In this document: piece after piece, positions 8,791-18,699 of the stretch
Numbering within the stretch: the first letter of the stretch is position 1
How the letters are laid out: each line of letters starts with the position of its first letter
NCBI RefSeq assembly: GCF_036013935.1
Contig: NZ_CP107902.1
Coordinates: 2,699,001 to 2,763,000 of the forward strand
Direction of reading: 5' to 3'
Length of the DNA: 64,000 bases
From: Streptomyces sp. NBC_00461
Lineage (GTDB): Bacteria; Actinomycetota; Actinomycetes; Streptomycetales; Streptomycetaceae
Program-made: the position numbers and the translations under genes
Notes under the pieces: model-generated
Seen by the model: the letters and a program-made list of their open reading frames with translations, nothing else
Told to the model about the DNA's origin: nothing
Databases searched by the model: none

Positions 8791-10338
8791 GTGACTGCTC
8801 TCACTCTCAGCACCGCCGCGGCGCCCGGTCTTCGGGCCGATGCGATCGTGATCGGTGTGGCCAAGGGCACCGGCTCCACATCTGGGGACCTGGTCGTGGC
8901 GCCCGGCGCCGAGGCCGTGGACAAGGCCTACGACGGCAAGCTCGCCGGCGTCCTGGAGACACTCGGTGCCTCCGGCGCCGAGGGCGAGGTGACCAAGCTG
9001 CCCGCGCCCTCCGGCTTCAAGGCCCCTGTCGTGGTGGCGGTGGGCCTGGGCTCGCAGCCCGAAAAGGACGCGAACGGGGCGGCCTTCGACGCCGAGGTCC
9101 TGCGCAAGGCGGCGGGCGCAGCCGCCCGCACCCTCGTCGGCGCCAAGAAGGCCGCCTTCGCGCTGCCGGTCCTGGACGCCTCCGCCATCGGCGCGATCGG
9201 CGAGGGCGTGCTGCTCGGCGCGTACTCCTTCGACGCCTACAAGGACAACGGCAAGAACGAGAAGGCCAAGAACGGCAAGGCCCCGCTCGCCGAGGCCACC
9301 CTCCTCGGCGGCAAGCCCCGCGACAAGGAGCACAAGGCGGCCGTCGAGCGCGCCACCGCCGTCGCCGAGGAGCTCAACCGCGCCCGCGACCTGATCAACA
9401 CCCCGCCGAACGACCTCGACCCGGAGGCGTTCGCCGCCGTCGCGCAGGCCGCGGCCAAGGAGCACGGCATCAAGGTGCAGGTGCTCGACGAGAAGGCACT
9501 GGAGAAGGGCGGCTACGGCGGCATCCTCGGTGTCGGCGCGGGTTCCGCCGCCGGTCCGCGGCTGGTGAAGCTGTCGTACACCTCCTCCAAGGCGAAGAAG
9601 CACCTCGCGCTCGTCGGCAAGGGCATCACCTACGACTCGGGCGGCATCTCGCTGAAGCCGGCGGGCCACAACGAGACGATGAAGTGCGACATGAGCGGCG
9701 CGGCCGCCGTGTTCGCGGCCGTCGTCGCCGCCGCGCGGCTCGGCCTTGAGGTCAACATCACCGGCTGGCTGGCGCTGGCCGAGAACATGCCGTCGGGCTC
9801 CGCGACCCGGCCCGGTGACGTGCTGCGCATGTACAGCGGCAAGACGGTCGAGGTCCTCAACACGGACGCCGAGGGCCGACTGGTGCTCGCGGACGCGCTG
9901 TGGGCCGCCTCCCAGGAGAAGCCGGACGCCATCGTCGACGTCGCGACGCTCACCGGCGCGATGATGCTGGCGCTGGGCAGCCGGACGTTCGGGATCATGG
10001 CGAACGACGACGCGTTCCGCTCGGCGGTGCACGAGGCCGCCGAGGAGGTCGGCGAGCCGGCCTGGCCGATGCCGCTGCCGGAGCACCTGCGCAAGGGGAT
10101 GGACTCCCCCACCGCCGACATCGCGAACATGGGTGAGCGGATGGGCGGCGGCCTGGTCGCCGGTCTGTTCCTGCGCGAGTTCGTGGGCGAGGGCATCACC
10201 TGGGCACACCTGGACATCGCGGGCCCGGCCTTCAACGAGGGCGGACCCTTCGGATACACCCCCAAGGGCGGTACGGGTACGGCGGTACGCACGCTGGTGC
10301 GGCTGGCGGAGCTGACCGCGGCGGGCGACCTGGGCTGA
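8791..10338 (+). CDS. pepA: Leucyl aminopeptidase (M17)
   Basis: A cytosolic, two-metal aminopeptidase that removes N-terminal residues, chiefly Leu, from peptides. The 515 residues show the M17 catalytic domain: GKGITYDSGGISLKP (Lys and Asp metal ligands), KCDMSGAAAV, and the signature NTDAEGRL at 357-364, followed by DVATLTGA. The N-terminal half is the variable M17 N-domain and includes a Lys-rich loop (YKDNGKNEKAKNGKA). The GTG start is followed by MTALTLSTAAAPGL. A hairpin at 10352 ends the transcript before lpd. Confidence 0.95.
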   Translation: MTALTLSTAAAPGLRADAIVIGVAKGTGSTSGDLVVAPGAEAVDKAYDGKLAGVLETLGASGAEGEVTKLPAPSGFKAPVVVAVGLGSQPEKDANGAAFDAEVLRKAAGAAARTLVGAKKAAFALPVLDASAIGAIGEGVLLGAYSFDAYKDNGKNEKAKNGKAPLAEATLLGGKPRDKEHKAAVERATAVAEELNRARDLINTPPNDLDPEAFAAVAQAAAKEHGIKVQVLDEKALEKGGYGGILGVGAGSAAGPRLVKLSYTSSKAKKHLALVGKGITYDSGGISLKPAGHNETMKCDMSGAAAVFAAVVAAARLGLEVNITGWLALAENMPSGSATRPGDVLRMYSGKTVEVLNTDAEGRLVLADALWAASQEKPDAIVDVATLTGAMMLALGSRTFGIMANDDAFRSAVHEAAEEVGEPAWPMPLPEHLRKGMDSPTADIANMGERMGGGLVAGLFLREFVGEGITWAHLDIAGPAFNEGGPFGYTPKGGTGTAVRTLVRLAELTAAGDLG

Positions 10339-10351
10339 CGTCACGTCGGGT

Positions 10352-10388
10352 GAGGGGGCTCCGCGCGCGGGTAGGGCTGAGCCCCCTC
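10352..10388 (+). terminator. Hairpin after pepA
   Basis: Nine-base arms GAGGGGGCT and AGCCCCCTC enclose a 19-base loop, followed by TTCC. It starts 13 bases after the pepA stop, as expected for an intrinsic-type terminator in this GC range. Confidence 0.65.
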
Positions 10389-10394
10389 TTCCGT

Positions 10395-10437
10395 GCGCGC
10401 TCAGCCGGACGTGTCCACGCGCGCTCAGCCGAACGTG
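10395..10437. repeat. 19-bp direct repeat upstream of lpd
   Basis: GCGCGCTCAGCCGGACGTG at 10395-10413 recurs at 10419-10437 with one change. The two copies are 24 bases apart and lie about 170 bases before the lpd start, so they could be paired protein-binding sites or simply duplicated sequence. Confidence 0.5.
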
Positions 10438-10603
10438 GGACGTCTCACACACGGGCCCGGCGTCTCGTTCGCCCCCGACAAGTGCGAAGATGGGGCTCGG
10501 CAGGACAGGGCCCCCACCACAGGGCCGAAGAAAGAGCGGCCGGACACCAGCCGCCGACCGGTCACTGCTGACCGGCGTGGCGCACATGCATGGAGGACGT
10601 GAC

Positions 10604-11992
10604 GTGGCGAACGACGCCAGCACCGTTTTCGACCTAGTGATCCTCGGCGGTGGTAGTGGCGGTTACGCCGCGGCGCTGCGCGGGGCCCAGCTGGGCCTGG
10701 ACGTCGCCCTGATCGAGAAGGACAAGGTCGGCGGTACCTGCCTGCACCGGGGGTGCATCCCCACCAAGGCCCTGCTGCACGCGGGCGAGATCGCCGACCA
10801 GGCCCGCGAGAGCGAGCAGTTCGGTGTGAAGGCCACCTTCGAGGGCATCGACGTACCCGCCGTCCACAAGTACAAGGACGGTGTCATCTCCGGCCTGTAC
10901 AAGGGCCTGCAGGGTCTCATCGCGTCCCGCAAGGTGACGTACATCGAGGGTGAGGGCCGCCTGTCGTCCCCGACCTCCGTCGACGTGAACGGCCGGCGCG
11001 TCCAGGGCCGTCACGTCCTGCTGGCGACCGGCTCCGTGCCGAAGTCGCTGCCGGGCCTGGAGATCGACGGCAACCGCATCATCTCCTCGGACCACGCGCT
11101 CGTCCTGGACCGCGTCCCGAAGTCGGCGATCGTCCTCGGCGGCGGCGTCATCGGCGTCGAGTTCGCCTCCGCCTGGAAGTCCTTCGGCACGGACGTCACG
11201 GTCATCGAGGGCCTCAAGCACCTCGTCCCGGTCGAGGACGAGAACTCCTCCAAGCTTCTTGAGCGCGCCTTCCGCAAGCGCGGCATCAAGTTCAACCTGG
11301 GCACCTTCTTCTCGAAGGCCGAGTACACCGCCGACGGCGTCAAGGTCACCCTGGCCGACGGCAAGGAGTTCGAGGCCGAGTACCTGCTGGTCGCGGTGGG
11401 CCGCGGGCCCGTCTCGGCCGGTCTGGGCTACGAGGAGCAGGGCGTCGCCATCGACCGCGGCTACGTCCTGGTCGACGAGTACATGCGCACCAACGTGCCC
11501 ACCATCTCCGCCGTCGGCGACCTCGTCCCGACCCTCCAGCTCGCGCATGTCGGCTTCGCCGAGGGCATCCTGGTGGCGGAGCGTCTGGCCGGTCTGAAGA
11601 CCGTCCCGATCGACTACGACGGCGTGCCCCGGGTGACGTACTGCCACCCCGAGGTCGCCTCCGTGGGCATCACCGAGGCCAAGGCCAAGGAGATCTACGG
11701 TGCGGACAAGGTCGTCGCTCTGAAGTACAGCCTCGCGGGCAACGGCAAGAGCAAGATCCTCAACACCTCGGGCGAGATCAAGCTCGTCCAGGTCAAGGAC
11801 GGTGCCGTGGTCGGCGTCCACATGGTCGGCGACCGCATGGGCGAGCAGGTCGGCGAAGCCCAGCTGATCTACAACTGGGAGGCGCTGCCCGCCGAGGTCG
11901 CGCAGCTCATCCACGCCCACCCGACGCAGAACGAGGCGATGGGCGAGGCTCACCTGGCTCTGGCCGGCAAGCCCCTCCACGCGCACGACTGA
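10604..11992 (+). CDS. lpd: Dihydrolipoamide dehydrogenase (E3)
   Basis: E3 reoxidises the dihydrolipoyl groups of the 2-oxoacid dehydrogenase complexes and passes electrons to NAD+. The 462 residues have the FAD-binding GGGSGG at 15-20, the redox disulfide Cys46/Cys51 in GGTCLHRGCIPTK, a second Rossmann fold (VLGGGVIGVEFAS) for NAD, the SAVGDLVP FAD motif and the C-terminal HAHPTQNE with the catalytic His-Glu pair. The frame is open to 10490, but GTG at 10604 is preceded by GGAGG eight bases away and matches the usual N-terminus MANDASTVFD. The E2 gene follows after 56 bases. Confidence 0.96.
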   Translation: MANDASTVFDLVILGGGSGGYAAALRGAQLGLDVALIEKDKVGGTCLHRGCIPTKALLHAGEIADQARESEQFGVKATFEGIDVPAVHKYKDGVISGLYKGLQGLIASRKVTYIEGEGRLSSPTSVDVNGRRVQGRHVLLATGSVPKSLPGLEIDGNRIISSDHALVLDRVPKSAIVLGGGVIGVEFASAWKSFGTDVTVIEGLKHLVPVEDENSSKLLERAFRKRGIKFNLGTFFSKAEYTADGVKVTLADGKEFEAEYLLVAVGRGPVSAGLGYEEQGVAIDRGYVLVDEYMRTNVPTISAVGDLVPTLQLAHVGFAEGILVAERLAGLKTVPIDYDGVPRVTYCHPEVASVGITEAKAKEIYGADKVVALKYSLAGNGKSKILNTSGEIKLVQVKDGAVVGVHMVGDRMGEQVGEAQLIYNWEALPAEVAQLIHAHPTQNEAMGEAHLALAGKPLHAHD

Positions 11993-12048
11993 CCCTCGGT
12001 CGAAGAACGCGACGACACAGACTTCCGCACTAAGGAGCAACCGAAACC

Positions 12049-13857
12049 ATGGCGGTTTCCGTAACCCTTCCGGCGCTCGGCGAGAGCGTCACCGAGGGCA
12101 CTGTCACTCGCTGGCTGAAGGCCGAGGGCGAGCGCGTCGAGGCCGACGAGCCGTTGCTCGAGGTCTCGACCGACAAGGTCGACACCGAGATCCCCTCGCC
12201 CGCCGCCGGTGTCCTGGCGTCCATCAAGGTCGCCGAGGACGAGACCGTTGAGGTCGGCGCCGAGCTGGCCGTCATCGACGACGGCACGGGCGCGCCCGCC
12301 GCCGCCCCGGCCCCTGCTGCCGAGCCCGAGCCCGCCGCGGCTCCCGAGCCCGCCCCGCAGGCCGCTGCCCCGTCCACCGAGCAGGAGGCTCCGGCCCCTG
12401 CTCCCACCGCCGAGGCCGCCACCGGCGCCGGTTCCGCCGAGGGCACGGACGTCGTCCTGCCCGCGCTCGGCGAGTCCGTCACCGAGGGCACCGTCACCCG
12501 CTGGCTGAAGGAGGTCGGCGAGGAGGTAGCGGAGGACGAGCCCCTGCTCGAGGTCTCCACGGACAAGGTCGACACCGAGATCCCGGCGCCGGTCGCCGGT
12601 GTCCTGCTGGAGATCGTGGTCGGCGAGGACGAGACCGCCGAGGTCGGCGCCAAGCTCGCCGTCATCGGCGCGCCCGGTGCCGCTCCGGCGGCTGCCCCGG
12701 CCCCCGCCGCCCCGGCCCCGGCGCCCGCCGCCGCCGCCCCGGCAGCTCCGGCTCCGGCAGCTCCGGCGCCCGCTCCGGCCGCCCCGGCCCCGCAGGCCCC
12801 GACGGCTCCGGCCCCGCAGCAGGTCACGACCCCGGCTCCCGAGCCGGTTCCGTCCGCTCCGGCTCCGGCGCCCGCCCCCGTCACCCCGGCTCCGGCTCCG
12901 GCTCCGGCTGCGACCGCCGGTGACGACGGCGCCTACGTCACCCCGCTGGTGCGCAAGCTCGCCGCCGAGAACGGCGTCGACCTGGCCGTCGTCAAGGGCA
13001 CCGGCGTCGGCGGCCGTATCCGCAAGCAGGACGTCATCGCCGCCGCCGAGGCCGCGAAGGCCGCCGCCGCTGCTCCGGCACCCGCTGCCGCCGCCGCGCC
13101 GGCCGCCAAGAAGGCGCCGACGCTGGAGGCCTCCCCCCTCCGTGGCCAGACCGTCAAGATGCCGCGCATCCGCAAGGTCATCGGCGACAACATGGTCAAG
13201 GCGCTGCACGAGCAGGCGCAGCTGTCGTCGGTCGTCGAGGTCGACGTCACCCGCCTGATGAAGCTCCGCGGCAGGGCGAAGGACTCCTTCGCGGCCCGCG
13301 AGGGCGTCAAGCTCTCCCCGATGCCGTTCTTCGTGAAGGCGGCGGCCCAGGCGCTGAAGGCCCACCCGGTCATCAACGCCAAGATCAACGAGGCCGAGGG
13401 CACGATCACCTACTTCGACACCGAGAGCGTCGGTATCGCGGTGGACTCCGAGAAGGGCCTGATGACCCCGGTCATCAAGCACGCGGGCGACCTCAACATC
13501 GCCGGTATCGCGAAGGCCACGGCGGAGCTGGCGGGCAAGGTCCGCGCCAACAAGATCACGCCCGACGAGCTGTCCGGCGCGACCTTCACCATCTCCAACA
13601 CCGGTTCGCGCGGTGCGCTCTTCGACACGATCATCGTGCCGCCGGGCCAGGTCGCGATCCTCGGCATCGGTGCCACGGTCAAGCGCCCGGCGGTCATCGA
13701 GACCGAGGAGGGCACGGTCATCGGCGTCCGCGACATGACCTACCTGACCCTCTCCTACGACCACCGTCTGGTGGACGGCGCCGACGCGGCCCGTTACCTG
13801 ACCGCGGTCAAGGCGATCCTGGAGGCGGGCGAGTTCGAGGTCGAGCTCGGCCTGTAA
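12049..13857 (+). CDS. sucB: Dihydrolipoamide acyltransferase (E2), two lipoyl domains
   Basis: The acyl-carrying core of a 2-oxoacid dehydrogenase complex, 602 residues. Two lipoyl domains have the lipoylated Lys43 and Lys173, each in [10 protein letters not shown]; they are joined by long Ala/Pro linkers. A peripheral E3-binding domain ([15 protein letters not shown], about 302-340) precedes the catalytic domain with His572 and Asp576 in HRLVDG. It is usually named succinyltransferase (sucB). However, Streptomyces 2-oxoglutarate dehydrogenase has its own fused E1-E2, and lpd and aceE lie here, so this protein probably serves pyruvate dehydrogenase as E2p. That is inference. Lipoylation would depend on lipB and lipA at 30-32 kb. 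Confidence 0.93.
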   Translation: MAVSVTLPALGESVTEGTVTRWLKAEGERVEADEPLLEVSTDKVDTEIPSPAAGVLASIKVAEDETVEVGAELAVIDDGTGAPAAAPAPAAEPEPAAAPEPAPQAAAPSTEQEAPAPAPTAEAATGAGSAEGTDVVLPALGESVTEGTVTRWLKEVGEEVAEDEPLLEVSTDKVDTEIPAPVAGVLLEIVVGEDETAEVGAKLAVIGAPGAAPAAAPAPAAPAPAPAAAAPAAPAPAAPAPAPAAPAPQAPTAPAPQQVTTPAPEPVPSAPAPAPAPVTPAPAPAPAATAGDDGAYVTPLVRKLAAENGVDLAVVKGTGVGGRIRKQDVIAAAEAAKAAAAAPAPAAAAAPAAKKAPTLEASPLRGQTVKMPRIRKVIGDNMVKALHEQAQLSSVVEVDVTRLMKLRGRAKDSFAAREGVKLSPMPFFVKAAAQALKAHPVINAKINEAEGTITYFDTESVGIAVDSEKGLMTPVIKHAGDLNIAGIAKATAELAGKVRANKITPDELSGATFTISNTGSRGALFDTIIVPPGQVAILGIGATVKRPAVIETEEGTVIGVRDMTYLTLSYDHRLVDGADAARYLTAVKAILEAGEFEVELGL

Positions 13858-13878
13858 CCCCTCAGGGCCTGCCGTACG

Positions 13879-13918
13879 ACGACGCCCCCGTCCGGAGTTC
13901 TCCGGGCGGGGGCGTCGT
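13879..13918. terminator. Bidirectional hairpin between E2 and lipoprotein genes
   Basis: Eighteen-base arms (13879-13896 and 13901-13918, one mismatch) with loop GTTC lie between two convergent genes. The arms begin ACGACGCCCCCG and are very stable, so the hairpin probably stops transcription from both sides. Confidence 0.8.
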
Positions 13919-13926
13919 GTTCGCCG

Positions 13927-14640
13927 CTACGGCCGCAACGTCCCGTCGGACCAGCCGAACAGCGTCGCCGCCCACACGTTCGGGATGTCCAGGTGGGGCG
14001 CGTACGTCAGGTGCCGGGTCCGGTAGGCGTGCAGGACGTCGTATGTGGCGTCGAGGCAGTCCCGGGAGGTGAGGTCGCCGGTCTTCCGGTCGAAGCCGAC
14101 GAGGAAGCCACGGCTCTCGACGGTGCGGATCATGGCCCTGGCCGAGTTCACGTCACTGGTCGAGGACGAGGTGCAGCGGTAACGGCTGTACGGGTGCGTC
14201 GACCTGCCCGGGTAGTGGGTGTCATGCGACATGTCGCTGAGCATGCGGGCGTACGACCCCTGCGCGTGCCAGGCGCCGATGTAGCCGCCGGGCGGTGTGT
14301 ACAGCTTGTTCGTGGGGTTCTCGACGGCACCGTAGACCCACTGGCCGGTGCCCGTGATCCGGAAGCCCCAGCCGACGTGCCCGAACTTCTGCGCACCGTC
14401 CGGCTTGACGAAGACGCAGGCTCCGCCGGGCCCGGAGGGCTGCTCGGCGCTCACGGCAGAACCCGCCATGCCCTGGATCTCCGTACCGCCGCTCGCGGAC
14501 GCCTCGGTGGTCGCCGCCTTCGTGGGCGCGTCCGATGCCGCCGTGGGCGTCGGCCGGCACCCCGCCACGCCGATCACCGTGCCCACGACCGCCGCCGCGA
14601 CCGTCCAGCCCAGCCTGGTGCGCCGTTCCCTGCTGTTCAT
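13927..14640 (-). CDS. Putative secreted lipoprotein
   Basis: A 237-residue protein. The N-terminus has a basic start (MNSRERRTRLG), a hydrophobic stretch and a lipobox VAGC at about residues 25-28, so it should be lipid-anchored on the outer face of the membrane. A Ser/Ala/Thr linker leads to a domain rich in Trp, Tyr and Gly (HVGWGFRITG, WVYGAVENP, GYIGAWHAQGSY) that contains Cys residues able to form disulfides. I do not recognise the domain; the HVGWGF segment faintly recalls NlpC/P60-like His sites, but no Cys-His pair is evident. It converges on the E2 gene. Confidence 0.75.
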   Translation of the reverse strand: MNSRERRTRLGWTVAAAVVGTVIGVAGCRPTPTAASDAPTKAATTEASASGGTEIQGMAGSAVSAEQPSGPGGACVFVKPDGAQKFGHVGWGFRITGTGQWVYGAVENPTNKLYTPPGGYIGAWHAQGSYARMLSDMSHDTHYPGRSTHPYSRYRCTSSSTSDVNSARAMIRTVESRGFLVGFDRKTGDLTSRDCLDATYDVLHAYRTRHLTYAPHLDIPNVWAATLFGWSDGTLRP

Positions 14641-14920
14641 GCCGTCCCCCTGACGTTCCAGAAGTTCCCCGCACAGGAACTCCTTGCCGACCGCGACGGC
14701 AGGGGCGGCCCGGGGGTTCTCGCCGTGACACGGCGGTGACGACTCCGGGCCGGGCCCGGTACGGGTCTTTACAGGCCGCGGCCCTCTGAGGAGCGTGTAA
14801 GTCTCGTCTCACCTGCACGAGAGCGCCCCCGTGCGCCTCTCCCGGAGGCGCCCGCGGCCTTATTGTCTAAACGTCAAACGCCCGAGGGGCCGATGGGCGG
14901 CCCCTCCCTAAGGAGCCCTC
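14641..14920. promoter_or_regulatory. Divergent control region with possible GntR operator
   Basis: The 280-base gap between the divergent lipoprotein and GntR genes. At 14863-14877 TTGTC-TAAAC-GTCAA forms a near-palindrome (4 of 5 paired bases) about 45 bases before the GntR start. It has the spacing of FadR/FCD-type GntR operators and overlaps TATTGT at 14861, a possible -10. Autoregulation is likely for such genes but is not shown. GGGGCC/GGCCCC arms follow just before the ribosome binding site AAGGAG. Confidence 0.5.
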
Positions 14921-15544
14921 ATGACCGCGCCCGTCGTCCACTCGCTGCGCGAGCAGATCCGCGAGCACATCGTGGAGGGGATCGTCAGCGGGCGCTGGAA
15001 GCCGGGCGAGCGGATCGTGGAGCGGCGGATCGCGACCGAGCTGGAGGTCAGCCAGACACCAGTGCGGGAGGCGCTGCGCGAGCTGGAGTCCCTGCGGCTG
15101 ATCGAGTCGGCGCCGAACAAGGGCGTGCGGGTACGGAACCTGACGGCGGCCGACCTGGAGGAGAGCTACCCGGTCAGGGCCGGCCTGGAGGCGATCGCGG
15201 CGGAGCTGGCGGCGGAGAGGCTCGCACAGGACTGCTCGGCCCTGGAACCGCACGTCGCCGCCCTCTACGAGGCCGACCGCAACGCCGACGGCACGGGCCA
15301 GGTGCGGCACACGGTCGCCTTCCACCGCGAACTGGTGCGCGCGGCCGGCAACTCGGTCCTGCTGCACACCTGGGAGGGGCTGGGCATCGAGGTGTTCACG
15401 GCGCTGTCGATCCGCTGGCTGGGGACGGTGCAGCAGTCGTACGCGGAGGAGCACGAGGAGCTGGTGGCGGCGTTCCGTCGCCGGGATCCGCGGATCGCGG
15501 AGATGGTGAAGGCACATGTGCTCGGGTGCGCGCCGCGGGCGTGA
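14921..15544 (+). CDS. GntR family (FCD) transcriptional regulator
   Basis: A 207-residue DNA-binding repressor. The winged helix (about 8-75) contains the GntR signature GERIVERRIATELEVSQTPV followed by REALRELESLRLI. The C-terminal part (about 85-205) is an all-helical FCD ligand domain, with Asp/His positions in the second half (TVAFHRELV) that often bind a metal and a carboxylic acid. AAGGAG precedes the ATG. It lies directly upstream of aceE in the same direction. In E. coli the related PdhR senses pyruvate and controls pdh, so control of aceE is a reasonable inference. Confidence 0.9.
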   Translation: MTAPVVHSLREQIREHIVEGIVSGRWKPGERIVERRIATELEVSQTPVREALRELESLRLIESAPNKGVRVRNLTAADLEESYPVRAGLEAIAAELAAERLAQDCSALEPHVAALYEADRNADGTGQVRHTVAFHRELVRAAGNSVLLHTWEGLGIEVFTALSIRWLGTVQQSYAEEHEELVAAFRRRDPRIAEMVKAHVLGCAPRA

Positions 15545-15675
15545 ACCTTGAGCGTGCCAGCGCTCAAACGCGCCTCCGACCTGCGGAAACCCTTGAAAAT
15601 CGCGGCACCCGGTGCCTGCCTCAAAGGCACGCCGTGCCTACTTTCTCGTGATCAAGAGATTTTGCCCGGGAACCT

Positions 15676-15705
15676 TTGATCGATCATCGATCAGGGAGTT
15701 ACAGT
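15676..15705 (+). promoter_or_regulatory. aceE promoter with overlapping palindromic operator
   Basis: TTGATC at 15676-15681 and TACAGT at 15700-15705, 18 bases apart, make a fair housekeeping promoter. A perfect 17-base palindrome, TGATCGATCATCGATCA (15677-15693), covers the -35 and half the spacer, where a repressor would block RNA polymerase. The neighbouring GntR regulator is the obvious candidate. The transcript would begin near 15712, giving a leader of about 130 bases before the aceE start at 15841. No other gene lies in 15545-15840. Confidence 0.6.
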
Positions 15706-15840
15706 CACCGACGGGCCACGCGGCGAAAGCCGCACGGTGTTACAGCACCACGAGCCTCACGCCCTGTCCTGCCAAAGACAAAGGGCACCCCCGAACCCTT
15801 GCCGATGAGGGAACCCCCTTCGACTGAGGAAGGCGGCGAC

Positions 15841-18543
15841 ATGACCGACCCCCACGCCATCCAGCCGAGCGAGCTCGACCAGCTCCCCGACCGGGACCCC
15901 GAGGAGACCGCCGAATGGCAGGCCTCCCTGGACGCGGTCGCCAAGGCGGCTGGCCCGCACCGTGCCGCGTACCTGATGCGCCGCACGCTGGAGCGCGCGG
16001 AGGGCAACGGCATCGCGCTGCCCAAGCTGCTCGAGACCGACTACGTCAACACCATCCCGACCGCCACCGAGCCGGGCGTCCCCGGTGACGAGGCGATGGA
16101 GTCCCGTATCACCGCGTGGAACCGCTGGAACGCGGCCGCGATGGTCACCCGGGGCGCCAAGCACGGCGTCGGCGGCCACATCGCCACCTTCGCCTCCGCG
16201 GCCTGGCTGTACGAGACGGGCTTCAACCACTTCTTCAAGGGCAAGGAGGCCGACGGCTCGGGCGACCAGCTCTACATCCAGGGCCACGCCTCCCCCGGCA
16301 TCTACGCCCGCGCCTTCCTCGACGGCCGGCTGACCGAGCAGCAGCTCGACAACTTCCGCCAGGAGGCCGGCGGCAACGGCCTCCCGTCGTACCCGCACCC
16401 GCGGCGCCTGCCCTGGCTGTGGGAGTTCCCGACGGTGAGCATGGGCCTCGGCCCCCTCTCCGCCATCTACCAGGCCCGCTTCAACCGGTATCTGACCGCG
16501 CGCGGCATCAAGGACGTCTCGGACTCGCACGTCTGGGCCTTCCTCGGCGACGGCGAGATGGACGAGCCGGAGTCCACGGCGGCACTCGCCCTGGCCTCCC
16601 GCGAGGGCCTGGACAACCTGACCTTCGTCATCAACTGCAATCTGCAGCGCCTCGACGGCCCGGTCCGCGCGAACTTCAAGATCGTGCAGGAGCTGGAGGC
16701 CCAGTTCCGCGGCGCCGGCTGGAACGTCGTCAAGACGCTGTGGGGTACGGCCTGGGACGAGCTGTTCCAGCTGGACACCACCGGCGCGCTCGTACGCCGC
16801 CTGCGCGAGGTACCCGACGCCCAGGTACAGACGTACCAGACGCGCGACGCGGCATACATCCGCGCGGACTTCTTCGGCAAGGACCCGGCGCTCGTCGAGA
16901 TGGCGAAGCTGCTGAGCGACGACAAGATCCTTGAGTGCTTCCACCTCTCCCGCGGCGGCCACGAGGCCCGCAAGGTGTACGCGGCCTACAAGTCGGCCCT
17001 GGACCACAAGGGCGGTCCGACCGTCATCCTGGCCCAGACCGTCAAGGGCTTCACCCTCGGTGAGGGCTTCGCGTCGAAGAACGCCAACCACCAGATGAAG
17101 AAGCTGACGGTGGACGAGTTCAAGACGATGCGTGACCTTCTCGAACTCCCGATCTCGGACGCGCAGTTCACCGACGGGCAGGTGCCCTACGGCCACCCGG
17201 GCGCCGACTCCCCCGAGGTCCGCTACCTCCAGGAGCGCCGCGCGGCGCTCGGCGGTCCGGCCCCGGCCCGCCGTGTCCACGCGCTCGCCCCGCTGCCCAC
17301 CCCGGCGGAGAAGGCCTTCGCCTCCTTCGACCAGGGCTCCGGCACCCAGAACGTGGCGACGACCATGGCCTTCGTCCGCCTGATCAAGGACCTGGTCCGC
17401 GACAAGGAGACCGGGAAGCGCTGGGTGCCGATCGTCCCCGACGAGGCGCGCACCTTCGGCATGGAGTCGCTGTTCCCGTCCCTCGGGATCTACTCCCCCA
17501 AGGGCCAGACGTACGAGCCGGTCGACCGCGATCAGCTGATGTACTACAAGGAGGCCAAGAACGGCCAGATCCTCAACGAGGGGATCACCGAGGCCGGTTC
17601 GATGGCCGACTTCATCGCCGCGTCCACCGCGTACTCCACGCACGGCGAAGCGATGATCCCGTTCTACATCTTCTACTCGATGTTCGGCTGGCAGCGCACG
17701 GCCGACCAGATGTGGCAGCTCGGCGACCAGCTCGGCCGCGGCTTCCTCGTCGGCGCCACGGCCGGCCGTACGACGCTGACGGGCGAGGGCCTGCAGCACG
17801 CCGACGGTCACTCGCCGGTGATCGCGGCGACCAACCCGGCGGCGCTGTCGTACGACCCGGCGTTCGCGTACGAGGTGGCGGCGATCGTCAAGGACGGTCT
17901 GCGCCGTATGTACGGCGAGGCGGCCCCGGGTGAGGACCAGAACGTCTTCTACTACCTGACCGTCTACAACGAGCCGATGCCGCAGCCGGCGAAGCCGTCC
18001 GCACCCGGCATCGACGAAGGCATCGTCAAGGGCCTGTACCGCTTCAACACGGCCGAGTCGGCGGGGCTCTCCCCGGTGGCCAACGCGCCGCGCATCCAGC
18101 TGCTCGGCTCCGGCACGGCGATCCACTGGGCCCTCAAGGCGCAGCGGCTGCTCGCCGAGGAGTGGGGCGTGGCCGCGGACGTCTGGTCGGCGACCTCCTG
18201 GACGGAGCTGCGCCGCGACGCGCTGGCCGCCGACGCGGCCCTGCTCCAGGGCGAGGAGCGGGTCCCGTACGTCCGCCAGGCGCTGCACGGCGCGGAGGGC
18301 CCGGTACTCGCGGTCTCCGACTACATGCGCCAGGTTCCGGACCAGATCGCGCAGTGGGTGGACCAGGACTACTCGTCGCTCGGCGCGGACGGTTTCGGCC
18401 TCTCGGACACCCGCGAGGCGGCCCGCCGCCACTTCGGCGTCGACGCCGAGTCGATCGTCGTGGCGGCGCTGGCCCAGCTCGCTCGGCGAGGCGAGGTCAA
18501 GGCGACGGCGGTGAAGGAAGCGCGGGAGAAGTACGGGCTGTAG
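15841..18543 (+). CDS. aceE: Pyruvate dehydrogenase E1, homodimeric type
   Basis: AceE decarboxylates pyruvate with thiamine diphosphate and transfers the acetyl group to the lipoyl E2. The 900 residues match the homodimeric E1 of E. coli and actinobacteria. The thiamine-Mg site [10 protein letters not shown] starts at residue 236, and [36 protein letters not shown], a His-rich [10 protein letters not shown] loop and [10 protein letters not shown] are all present. ATG at 15841 has a GAGGAAGGCGG site before it. The gene is preceded by a GntR regulator and palindromic operator and closed by a strong terminator. Partners are the E2 at 12049 and E3 at 10604. Confidence 0.96.
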   Translation: MTDPHAIQPSELDQLPDRDPEETAEWQASLDAVAKAAGPHRAAYLMRRTLERAEGNGIALPKLLETDYVNTIPTATEPGVPGDEAMESRITAWNRWNAAAMVTRGAKHGVGGHIATFASAAWLYETGFNHFFKGKEADGSGDQLYIQGHASPGIYARAFLDGRLTEQQLDNFRQEAGGNGLPSYPHPRRLPWLWEFPTVSMGLGPLSAIYQARFNRYLTARGIKDVSDSHVWAFLGDGEMDEPESTAALALASREGLDNLTFVINCNLQRLDGPVRANFKIVQELEAQFRGAGWNVVKTLWGTAWDELFQLDTTGALVRRLREVPDAQVQTYQTRDAAYIRADFFGKDPALVEMAKLLSDDKILECFHLSRGGHEARKVYAAYKSALDHKGGPTVILAQTVKGFTLGEGFASKNANHQMKKLTVDEFKTMRDLLELPISDAQFTDGQVPYGHPGADSPEVRYLQERRAALGGPAPARRVHALAPLPTPAEKAFASFDQGSGTQNVATTMAFVRLIKDLVRDKETGKRWVPIVPDEARTFGMESLFPSLGIYSPKGQTYEPVDRDQLMYYKEAKNGQILNEGITEAGSMADFIAASTAYSTHGEAMIPFYIFYSMFGWQRTADQMWQLGDQLGRGFLVGATAGRTTLTGEGLQHADGHSPVIAATNPAALSYDPAFAYEVAAIVKDGLRRMYGEAAPGEDQNVFYYLTVYNEPMPQPAKPSAPGIDEGIVKGLYRFNTAESAGLSPVANAPRIQLLGSGTAIHWALKAQRLLAEEWGVAADVWSATSWTELRRDALAADAALLQGEERVPYVRQALHGAEGPVLAVSDYMRQVPDQIAQWVDQDYSSLGADGFGLSDTREAARRHFGVDAESIVVAALAQLARRGEVKATAVKEAREKYGL

Positions 18544-18553
18544 GCAAGCCGTT

Positions 18554-18603
18554 GCGGCGGACAGGAGGACGTGTACGCCTCCCTGTCCGCCGCTTGCGTT
18601 TTT
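18554..18603 (+). terminator. Intrinsic terminator after aceE
   Basis: Arms GCGGCGGACAGG (18554-18565) and CCTGTCCGCCGC (18582-18593) are perfectly paired and followed within a few bases by TTTTT at 18599-18603. A true T-run is rare in this GC-rich window. Confidence 0.85.
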
Positions 18604-18699
18604 CAGCCAGTTCCCCCTGGTTCTGCCGACGCGTCCGGGTTGGGCGGTCTGGTGGACATGTTCCGCCTCCAGTACCTTGTGCTGATTCCTGAGGAAAAG

